Shown here: positions 45,926 through 55,891 of the stretch, in pieces
Numbering within the stretch: the first letter of the stretch is position 1
Layout: each line of letters starts with the position of its first letter
Assembly (NCBI GenBank): GCA_928212115.1
Contig: CAKMRJ010000001.1
Coordinates: 180,026,401-180,090,400, forward strand
Reading direction: 5' to 3'
DNA from: Lactuca virosa
Lineage: Eukaryota; Streptophyta; Magnoliopsida; Asterales; Asteraceae
Length of the DNA: 64,000 bases
Notes under the pieces: generated by a model
Databases searched by the model: none
What the model saw: only the letters and a program-made list of their open reading frames with translations
What the model was told of the DNA's origin: nothing
Translations under genes and position numbers: made by a program

Positions 45926-47322
45926 AAAGAAAGTGCGGGAGGATCGTGGGCCGAGTAGCTTCTTTCGATTATGACAGTCGAGGATTGTTGACCCTTCATG
46001 GGAGAGTTTGGGTGCCGTACTGGGGAGGAGTACGACAGGTGTTGATGGATGAGGCCCACAAGTCTCGGTTCTCCATCCACCCAGGGGCGACGAAGATGTA
46101 CAGAGATCTTCGACCCGATTATTGGTGGCCCTGCATGAAGTGGGACGTAGCTTGGTACGTGGAGAGATGACTGACCTGCAGAAGGAAGGCAGGAGAGCAC
46201 CAGAGACCCCATGACAAGATGCAGCCATTAGACATTCCCGTGTGGAAATGGGAGGATATCACTATGGATTTTGTTACTAAGCTTCCCAGGACTGCACTTG
46301 GAGTTGATTCGATTTGGGTCATAGTGGATCGGTTGACCAAGAGCGCGCATTTCGTACCGATCCAGGAGAGCATATCGGCCGAGAAGAAGTTAGCCGATAT
46401 TCATGTGCGAGAGGTTGTGGCACGTCATGGAGTGCCTGTTTCAGTAGTATCAGATCGAGACATCCGGTTTACTTCCAGGTTTTGGAAGCGGTTCCATGAC
46501 GAGATGGGGACTCGTCTTCTTTTCAGCACCGCTTCCCACCCTCAGATGGACGGCCAGAGCGAGAGGACGATTCAGACTCTCGAGGACATGCTTCAGGTAT
46601 GTGTCCTAGATTTTGGTGGCAGTTGGGATACGTACCTTCCATTAGTGGAATTTTCGTATAACAACAGTTACCACTCCAGTATAGACCGGCCTCCCTTTGA
46701 GATGCTCTACGGGAGGAAGTGTAGGACCCTAATCTGTTGGGGCGAGGTCCGTCAGAGAGTCAGGGGGATCACTGAGGTGGTGCTTAAGACCACAGAGTTG
46801 ATACAACAGGCCCGTAGCTGGCTCCAGACTGCTCATAGTCGGCAAAAGAGTTACGTCGATAGCAGGCGTTCTGATTTGGAGTTCCAGGTAGGCGATATGG
46901 TCCTCCTGAACGTGTCACCCTGGAAGGGTGTCATCAGGTTATGGAAGAGGGGCAAGCTGGGCCGCAAATTCATTGGTCCCTTTAGGGTTTTGACTTGGGT
47001 GGGTCGGGTTTCTTATCAGTTAGATCTTCTAGCAAAGCTTAGCCATATCCACAATAATTTCCATGCGTCTCAGTTACGGAAGTGTTTGGTGGATGAGTCA
47101 GCAGTTGTACCGTTGGAGGATATTCAGGTTGACAGCAGCCTGAATTACATCGAGAGACCAGTTGCGATCTTGGATCGGAAGACGAAGACCTTGAGAAACA
47201 AGGTGAAGTGGCAGCCCCGGAAGGGTTCGGAATGGACATGGGAGACCGAGGAGGAGATGAGGGAGCATTATCTGGAGTTATTTTCAGATTCAGTAGCAGC
47301 AGACTTCGAGGACGAAGTCTAA
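45926..47322 (+). pseudogene. pol: Element C integrase with chromodomain-like tail
   Basis: Zinc-binding HHCC: the two His (HKSRFSIHPG) are present. The first Cys position is a TGA stop (46168-46170) and the second remains in LTC. The DDE core is intact: MDFVTKLP, VVSDRDIRFTSRFW and GQSERTIQTLEDM. The GPF-type motif KFIGPFRVL follows. The tail ERPVAILDRK, VKWQ and SEWTWETEEEMREHY resembles the chromodomain of chromoviruses, which helps target integration to heterochromatin (established for the group). Ends ADFEDEV before the polypurine tract. Confidence 0.9.
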
Positions 47323-47339
47323 GATAAGTGGGGGAGAGT
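47302..47339 (+). other. Element C pre-polypurine hairpin and tract
   Basis: GACTTC (47302-47307) pairs with GAAGTC (47314-47319) around GAGGAC, overlapping the last Pol codons. AAGTGGGGGAGAG follows. Confidence 0.65.
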
Positions 47340-49096
47340 TGTAACTCCCTGTTCCTGGTATGAATTTAAAAGATTATTTTTCTTTTATTTTAGAAGCTAC
47401 TCGACGAGTCAGTGGCCCTAACTCGTTGAGTAGCAGCGAGTTAGCACGTGGAGTAGGCGTGGCGACTCGACGAGTCCATATTCCGGACTCGGCAAGTCCG
47501 CCAGTCTGGATGAAGCCTTAATTTTAGGGAGTGTACCCTATTTAAACACCATTATAGCCCCAAACCAGCCTCCTTCACCTCTCAGACACTTATTCCCGAA
47601 ACCCTAGCCTCCTTAAAGTGTGTGTGAGTGATTTTTGCCCTTGTGAAGGAATCTTGGTGCATTGTTGAGCAAGAAGAAGAAGGAGAAGGTAGAAGAACTC
47701 AAGGAAGAAGAAGTAGATCCAGATTATACTCCTCTTTGGCCATTCCTTTCTGGTAATAAAGCTTTCATCTTGGTTATTGTATTGCTAGATCTAGTTGTCC
47801 CCAAATTGATGGTTTTGAGCTCAAAAACCCCAAATCCCTAGTGATGAAGCTTTGTAATCAATCCATATCTCGGATCTAGCCTCTCTTGACTTCCAGGAGC
47901 TCAAGAAGGCCACCTTATGGCAGCCATGGCCTTGTTCTAGACAAGTAACCCCCCATTATAGCAAAGTTTGAGTGTTATTGCTTCATTGCATCATAGATAC
48001 ACGTTGACTTGATAAAGGTTGACTTGTTCTAGACAAGTAACCCCCCATCATACGACTCGGCGAGTCTGATAAAGGTTGACTTGATGTTATTATAGAAGGA
48101 GAACTCGTTGAATCTTTGCTAAACTTGACGAGTAGAGTCGGGAAAGGGAGTAGAAGGAAAGATAGGGACTCGACGAGTTGGCGGCCCAACTCGGCGAGTC
48201 AGGTCAACAGATTGTTGACTTTGGCCAGGGGGGGGGGTAAAAGAGTCATTTTTCCTTAAGATTAGTTATCAGTGTCTGATTAAGTGTCTATTGGGAATTA
48301 TAGCCGGGGAGTTACCGGAACAGCAGTCAGACAGTTCCTGAGCAGAATTTCAGCAGCCAACCTTACGAGGTGAGTTTCCTTCCAGTAGGAACGGTTCTAC
48401 GGCCACAATGCCGGCCCGTTTAGCTAGCAGTAGTTCCGGACTACAGTCCGATGTAGTAGTTCAGTATGCTTGGTGTCTTTGTGATACAAGCATGGTATGT
48501 GTTATGTGTTCTAGACTATGGTCCGATGCAGTATGCAGTATATCTGTTCATATTATATGCTACGATTATGTTATGCTATGTTTAGTCAGTTCCGAACTTC
48601 GGTCCGATGCAGTTCCGGACTTCGGTCCGATGCAGTGGGCAAGGCCCTAGTTAGTTTCGAACTTCGGTCCGATGCAGTGGGCAATGCCCTAGTAGTTCCG
48701 GACTTCGGTCTGATGCAGTGGGTAAGGCCCTAGTCAGTTCCGGACTTCGATCCAATGCAGTGGGCGAGGCCCAATATGTGCTTTGTATGTTATTGTATGG
48801 TATGTGGTAGTTTGGGGGAGCTCACTAAGCTTCGTGCTTATAGTTTCAGTTTTGGTTTCAGGTACTTCAGCTAGCAAAGGGAAGGGCTCGGGATGATGGC
48901 ATGGAACACACCACAGTTTTAGTCTGGGAGTTAGAATATGATATTTTGATATGATCTTGACACTAGTTTCGATTTGATAAATTTATTATGACATTTTGAG
49001 ATACACGATCATGGTTTTATCTTTTAATATTTGATATTATGGTTTAGTAAAGTTTTCAAACAAAAAATTTTGGGTTGTATTTTTGGGATGTTACCA
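47340..49096 (+). repeat. Element C 3' LTR
   Basis: 1757 bp, TGTAACTCCC to GATGTTACCA (5' copy ends TGTTACA). It lacks several hundred bases found in the 5' LTR (about 32680-33070). The gap is filled by a patch at about 48003-48055 made of copies of nearby sequence. The U3 hairpin (from about 47398) and the candidate intron (48370-48861) remain. Confidence 0.85.
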
Positions 49097-49101
49097 CTCA
49101 A

Positions 49102-49629
49102 ATGGAAACACAACACATCATGGACAAAGGTGGAACTTGAGAGAGAGAATTCCATGCACCAAAAAACATCCATGAACACCAAGAACATGCATATAGGCGT
49201 TTTTTAGGTTAAGAACATGTATTTATATGTGGATTTCAAGGTCATGGGTATAACCCACATCCATACCCATGGGTCTTATGATCCATGGTTCATGTGGCCC
49301 AACTCTTTATGTATCCATACATAAACTAAGTCCAACATGGATCATAAGCTCAACCCATATAAATATAACTAATTAGTCCCCATAGATTTAATTAGTCGCT
49401 TTTGATCACAAAATTGATTCCAAATTAATTCTTGATCAATACTAATTAAAACATATGATTTCATATTAACATATTATAACTTATAATATATTAACAAATC
49501 ATATATAACCTTCTCTCAAGAATCCATCATAACAAATTGCCCTGATGATATGTAACCCAAATGGACCATGCTACTCTCGGGTCAAGTACATACCAATAAT
49601 AGTTATGGGCTTAGACATCTAATCCAACA
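49102..49629 (-). repeat. Element D LTR, second part
   Basis: Continues the LTR begun at 31782 and ends CTAATCCAACA, the reverse complement of a TGTTGGATTAG LTR start. It is clearly homologous to E's LTR start. The reverse-strand polypurine tract (TCTCCCACTT on the plus strand) follows. Confidence 0.8.
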
Positions 49630-51254
49630 GTCTCCCACTTGGATAAGTCTAAAACTATTATTGCAAGTATGACTCCAAAATCCGACTAGCAATCGTAGCT
49701 CTTAAAATCTGATGTCGAACTCTAACATAGTCAATGATGTGTCCATTAGATAAGGGATCATATATTGCTCCATTCTAGATATCATATGGACTGAGACATG
49801 GATTGTAATCATTCTCTCTGTCCATCTGTTGTTTCCCGATTTCCGATTTATGACGACCGACTAATTGAACAAATCAAATCAGTCTAGGCCCGACCGAGCA
49901 CTTACGTTTGTCATCACTAAATCATCGAGGGGCCCACAGATATCGCTTTTATCCACAAGGGGTAAAAGGAACGGATAAACTTCGACCCAAATACTCGCTT
50001 GTACTCAATCATCAATCTACACACAACGATATGTTTTATAACATCCAAGTTATTGGTGCGTTTACATATGTCAATGTGCAACCGAATCACAAGTACAACT
50101 CACACGTATCCGTTTGAAGAATATAAGATATTATCGTCTTATGATCACTCGTGATAAAATCCATGAAGTGATTCAAATGAGCGTGGGTTTAATCCAATAC
50201 TCGAATCTTATTCCAGGAGCACTCATGAATACTGCAGCTATATCTAGGCCACCTAGACAAACTACATACCCATTCATGACAGTGTTGCCTCAATACCTAC
50301 TTTCAAAGTATGATCGACTGTGGACGGTTTGAATAACCTAGTTATCCGGGAAGTCAAAACATGCAAAGTGAAACACAAGAATAATACTAATCCTATATGG
50401 CCCCAATACTTGTGAGAGTAAATAAAACACCTTTTATTTAATCACCATATTGATTACTCATTATTCATCGTATAATGTCTCGAATAATCAACTTTATACT
50501 TGAATCAAAACAATAGTTGTGCCATGCTCCAAGAATGCACACTATGTTTACCTACGGTCCTTTGTTTGTGAAATAGATCAATTGACAACATTTCAAATGA
50601 TACTCATTTCACAATTCCAAATCCTTATCCCAAATGTAAGAATACAAGAGTCTTTGCCATTTACTGAAATCTGTTAGATTCTAAACTTATATGCATTGAT
50701 CCTTTTGTAATGACTATGCAAAAAAGCCACAAAGACTCGGCAACAGAGATTACAAAGTATTCCAATGGAGAGCAATTCCATTGAAACGAAGTCTCACATT
50801 CAAAGAACATTCCTTTTGAACATCCTTATTTCATTAAGTTTTCTAATCTTACACAGATTTGAATAACAACTTCCACCTATGGAAACATTTCCATATTCCT
50901 ATTTTTTACTATCACTTCTGAACAAGAGTTGCCACTTTTCAGAATATGTCAATATGGTCTTTCCAAAAATTAGCACTATACTTCCAACCGTCCATGAGCA
51001 ACCAATCTTTGGTAAACCTTAGATTGTCATCAACAATTGCTTAATCATTTTAGTCATATCCAGTTCTAGTCCTTTCCCTTTTAATGCCTTATGCATTTAG
51101 CATTTGGAAAATTTATAACACATGAATATAATAGCACATGTAATCGATCCTATATCCAAAGCATATGGGAAAAGATTCATGATGTCTCACATAAAGACAT
51201 GATACTAGACTAGTCTTTTGCTACAATATTTCTATTTCTATTTGCCATGTTCTC

Positions 51255-51307
51255 ATAATTCGAATTATGAAAAGGGATATCGTAATCATAATCGAGTTTT
51301 AGAACGC
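51255..51307 (-). other. GCATCCC-type hairpin (D, counterpart of E 39871)
   Basis: On the minus strand GATTATGA, the loop TTACGATATCCCTTT and TCATAATT form the inner stem. An outer GTTCT/AGAAC pair is kept, while the bases between have changed on both sides relative to E. Confidence 0.55.
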
Positions 51308-51689
51308 AAATAATATAATCATGACTAAATTTGATTAAAGACTCACAATCTAAGCTTTTAGAATTGGAATGAAGTATAATTTCTTCTCCCTTAGTTATAG
51401 CAAAACAACTTTCCAAACCCTGCAACTTTGCAAATTGACACTTTTGTTTTCTATAATTAGCATTGCTAACTTGCAACACCTAACATAATAATCATGCTCC
51501 CACTAACATGATAATTATTAGCATAACACTTATGCTCCTACTGGTTTGACATGTATCCAGAAATTAGCTGGACTTCTAGAAATCAATAGTTATTGACTTG
51601 CTTACCAAAGTTCAGATTTCTGATACGAGATGCTTTGATAGCCTTTATCAAAATCATACATCTTTCCTTAGATAGCGCACATGTGTGTC

Positions 51690-51735
51690 TAAACACTACG
51701 AAGAGAGGGATGTTGTAATCATAATGTTTAGACTT
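51690..51735 (-). other. GCATCCC-type hairpin (D, counterpart of E 39386)
   Basis: On the minus strand GTCTAAACATTATGA pairs along 15 positions (two T-G wobbles) with TCGTAGTGTTTAGAC around a loop with ACATCCC. E's internal loop has been removed from both arms. Confidence 0.65.
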
Positions 51736-53437
51736 TTCCATTCTCACTAGTCCATGTTAGTGTGCCGGTCAACCACACACACTCCACTACACGACTTTGA
51801 GAATGCAAATATAACAATTGCTATCTACTTAAAATCTACTTGGTGAAAGCGTTTCCTCACCATCATTTTCATGAATCAGAGAGAAACCTTATGACACTTA
51901 GATTTTTATGGTGTATGTAAATTTTTCATAACCATAATCACAAGACAAGGTTAGTGACAAATCCAAAATATATGGGCTGAACTTGTTTAATCTTAGTTTT
52001 CTTGACACCCGGTAGCACAAGGGCCTACCATTGCTTCCAGGTTGTTATGTAAACAATTGAGAACTCATAGAACTCACATGCATGGTCAACTTTTAACTGG
52101 AATGGGTACAGAAACAAGAATATGTCAACACGATAGGTTAGAATCCTCAAGTCACGTGCTAGTGATAAACTACAAGTTTTATTCTTCATTAGTTCTTGAA
52201 ATTTGTTCAAGATCTTTAAAACTCCCACCGACCTCTTGACATATATGTTTCTCATGTCAAGAACTATTCCTTAACAAAACAAATATTCAAGAGTTAGTGC
52301 AAATTCTTATCAAGACAAACACTTCACACCATTGGCCTTAGTTGGTCTTTGTTTTATCCAAAACATCACAACTCACCAATTTCAAATGTACAACAGTAGA
52401 AAACATTTTACTCTACATTTGATAAGTGTTTTAAACCTTTCTTAAGATTATGTCACTCGAGTTATAATCTTGGAGTATTACTCAAATACTCAATTTTGGA
52501 ACGAAGTATGATTCATCTTTTGATTTAACCATTTCAACAATTCACTATTCCTCTTGTTAGTCAAACAAATTTACTAAGATGTCCTTAGAGGATCAATTGT
52601 GATGTGGTTTTTCATAATCATTAGGATGATCATAAAACATGATACTGAAGTACTCTCCCATCTTTACAGACCGGAGAAACTTTTATCTTTCTGCCTAATT
52701 TGATTCTTCTCATTCGTCCTGCCACACATTGAAACTTTTCCAATGTTTTAGAATTACACTTAAACTTGTAAGCACAACCATATTTACTAAACTTTAGTAA
52801 ATCATGACGAATAGACTTATCATTCTTTGTGGTGGACCTGATCAACGCACAACCAAGTGTACCCGATCTCCTAGTCCTTCACTTGACTCACATATGCACG
52901 CGAACAAGGAATTAGTCTTAATTTCCATTGATGAAAATTCTCATTCATCATACAATACAAGTTGCATGATTCCAAGTTTCTATCCAACTGAAACTTGGGT
53001 GATGAGAATCTTTCTTATTGGTTTAAATTATGACACTACCACAAATGAAAGAATCAAATCCATTTCCAATATTGCTATCAATGGAATCATATAAACAACA
53101 ATTTTTCACAAATCCCATTGTAAGGATACATAAAATAAATAAAATCAAAAATTTTCCTTTTATTTTAAAATTGCGGAAAACTTATCCTTACAATGCAAAT
53201 ACATATGGAAACTATGTTCTTATCTATTCCTAAGCAATCTGTCATAAATTTTAAGCAGCAGCTCAAAATTCTGATCTTCGAATCATGCGATCGAAATTCA
53301 TCTTCGCGATCAGATTCAGCATACTCTTCTTCTAAGCTTCCTTTCTTTTCCGATTCTACAAAACATGAAAACGCGACCTAGTCACATCATGTAATAAGAA
53401 TCTCCAAATAGGAACTTAATAGGGTTAGATAGTGGAC

Positions 53438-55673
53438 TGTCACACCCCGAAACCGATGGCGGAAACGTTCCGGGGCGGAGGATGTCATGCATAGTATCAC
53501 AACAGTTGTATCATAGTAAGCGAAGTAAACACAACCCTTACATTATAATATGAATATTTACATTGTTCAAAAACATGGTTTGTACATAACAATATATAGA
53601 AAAAGTAAAAGACATGACTTCAGAATGTTCCGTCTTTTCCAAAAATTGGCAAGAGTACCTGTCTATTAATGCCCTGAGAATACAAGCAGTTTTAAAAATA
53701 TCAGCATAAAGCTGGTGAGTTCATAAGCGTTTGATTCTGGTGAAAGAAATGTTTCTTTGATTCTTTGAAAAGTTGTTTCCCAAAAAGATCCTATATTTCT
53801 TATGAAGAGGTTTGATCTCCATAGTTATACGATAAACAGCCTGTTATGAAAGGTTATTTATCCAGGAAAATCCTATCTGGCCTTAAAAGTTGATAGTTGA
53901 TTTTCGATTCTGATACGAGGTGTACAAGTATCTACCATACTTGTATCGATAGATGTAGTTTCCTTGAAAAAACCTGGTTACTCGCTGTGAGATGTATTAG
54001 CCTTATTACATAAATAAAACTAATAAAATAGGTAGTGAACTAGATCCTAAGGGCGTTACTGATGCCCTCTAGTAATCAAATCGGATATTACTTTGAGGTT
54101 AGTTCACTCGTTTCATTATTACAAAAGTAAATTCTCGTTACCTAAGTAGTGAGTGCCATAACCGTACTTAGACTGGATAAGCACAACGAAACGGGGCCAG
54201 TATCTTTTATGACATTGTCACCCCTGAACCTAACGGTTTCGCTCTAGCTAGCAGCGAGGGTGTGGGATAGTCAATCCCATATAGATCTATACACAATAGT
54301 CACGTTCTCCCTCCAAGAGATTCTGGTTATAAGTCGTAGTCCTCCACTCACGAATCTGATGGAGTGTTACCAAGGACATGTCTCAAACTTAGCCTAACAA
54401 ATTTAAAAGTAATAGTACGAAAATCCTGCTTATGATTTATATGAATCCTATATAAGATAATACATATTATAACATGATTCACAGTTTCTTGCTTTAGATT
54501 GAAAACTGTTTCTACGAGTTGATTTCTTAATCGATTGGTATAAAACCGGTTTTTGAGTTAAAGCATACTAAACATAAAATTATTCTATGCAAAATGAGAT
54601 AATTGAGCACAAGTTCCTTGTACTTTTGCTTGTATTCCCCCCCTGGAAAACATGAAAAACTCGGAAAAAGCGTAGGGGTATGAACTAACCGTTTGACGTA
54701 GGATCTGGGTGTATGATCGGTTACGAATGCTAAGTGTCAACCGATGTTTCGTACGCAAGTGGATCCTATTAACATGTGATAACATATATGTGTGTTAGAA
54801 TTAGGGTGTTTCATGGCTAAACATGACGGGAAACCACCCTAAAGACTTGGAAATGCTTGTCGGGACCTTATATGATCAAACAAGGGAGGTGTACGGCCAT
54901 TTGAGTGAGTGTGCGGCCAGGATGTGCGGCTAGGTTGTATGTGCGGTTGCACACAGGAGTGTGCGGCTGTACAGAGGGTGTGTGCGGCCGTACACAGGAG
55001 TGTGCAGTCGTACACTCCTCATTTGTGCCCGAAATGTCGATTTTGAGGTGTTCTTGTGCTATACCAAGTCCTACTAGTGAAGAAGGCCAAAACTCTTCAC
55101 TTTGGAGAGCTTTAAGATGTGTGCTGCCCCTTATGACGGTGTGCGGCCGTACACCTTCAAAGGATGAAGAACACGAAGAAACTATGAGTTTTAGGCTTAG
55201 ATTCAGTGTCTTACCAATATAACAAGTGAAAGATGAAGTAGTTCATGTTTTTTTAGGCTTTAGAGTGTTCTTGATGAAGTTTTTAGAGAGAGAAAGTAGT
55301 GAGAGAAAGCAGAGTGCAGCCAAAGAAAGAAATGAGTGAAGAGAGAGAAAGTAGTAGTGAGGAAAGCAGAGTGCAGCCAAAGGAAAGAAAGAAATGAGTG
55401 AAGGGGGTCTCCTTATATATATAGGGGGAGTGTGCGGCTGGGGTTGTGTGTGCGGCCGCACACCCATGTGTGCGGCCGTATACCTCTCAGGAGGGTGGTG
55501 TAAGGCCCCGATTTGTCTCTACACTGTTGTTGACTCATTTCTAATGTCATTCCCGACTGTACTCAAGCTTAGGACACTTAAACTAACTCTTAAACGGTGT
55601 TAAAAGATGATAAAATCGAGTTTCATATTAATATACATATCAATTGCACAGGATAAAAGTTTCGGGTGTCACA
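53438..55673 (-). repeat. Element F 3' LTR
   Basis: 2236 bp on the minus strand. The plus-strand left edge TGTCACACCCCG is the LTR end, and the right edge GTGTCACA is the LTR start, followed by the reverse polypurine tract (TCTCCCCCGTT). TATATATA is at about 55413. GTGTGCGGCCGTACAC palindromes lie at 54980-54995, 55139-55154 and 55448-55463. Splice-like sites are at 54689 (GTTAGT) and 53674 (CTCAG). Related to B's LTR. Confidence 0.85.
54895..55490. promoter_or_regulatory. GTGTGCGGCCGTACAC palindromes in F LTR
   Basis: Copies at 54980-54995 and 55139-55154 each have one internal G-T pair. The copy at 55448-55463 is a perfect 16-bp palindrome. Degenerate copies lie at about 54910-54970, 55000-55015 and 55469. 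They flank the TATA box on both sides, as the ACTCGACGAGT words do in elements A and C. Confidence 0.65.
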
Positions 55674-55891
55674 TCTCCCCCGTTAGAGGGAATTTCGTCT
55701 CGAAATTCGAACATAGAATACAAATCATGAATTTAGGGAAAGAGATGCGGATACTTCAGTTTCATCTGATCTTCGCGCTCCGAAGTGAATTCCGGTCCCC
55801 GTTTGGCATTCCAGCAAACCTTCACTATCGGGATGCGACTTTTTTTTGTTCGTTTGATCTCCCTATCCATGATTTCGATTGGTTCTTCCAC
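55674..55891 (-). pseudogene. pol: Element F Pol C-terminal tail
   Basis: Minus-strand frame with EEPIEIMDRE, RIPIVKVCWN, RGPEF and EREDQMKLKYPHLFP, the chromodomain-like end of Tekay-type Pol. GAATTTC/GAAATTC around GAGAC (55690-55708) is the pre-polypurine hairpin. The fragment continues across the solo LTR at 60249. Confidence 0.8.

Larger units (their letters stand above)
32020..49096 (+). mobile_element. Element C: full-length Ty3 retrotransposon with nested inserts
   Basis: 5' LTR 32020-34060, primer site 34064-34075, gag-pol 42710-47322, polypurine tract, 3' LTR 47340-49096. The target duplication CTCAA is at 32015-32019 and 49097-49101, proving a single insertion into D's LTR. About 7.9 kb of later DNA (34428-42329) splits the leader. 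The Pol order protease, RT, RNase H, integrase, and a C-terminal WTWETEEEM-type chromodomain-like tail, suggest a chromovirus of Tekay-like type (inferred). Several stops and two frameshifts make it non-autonomous today. Confidence 0.85.
49630..53437 (-). mobile_element. Element D interior, Copia-like, truncated
   Basis: Minus-strand homologue of element E from about E 37820 to its 3' end. No intact frame is present. It stops at 53437 where element F begins. The hairpins at about 51255-51307 and 51690-51735 are counterparts of E's hairpins 4 and 3. It also has an extra module at 51739-51805 carrying the GGTTGACCGG loop. Confidence 0.75.
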
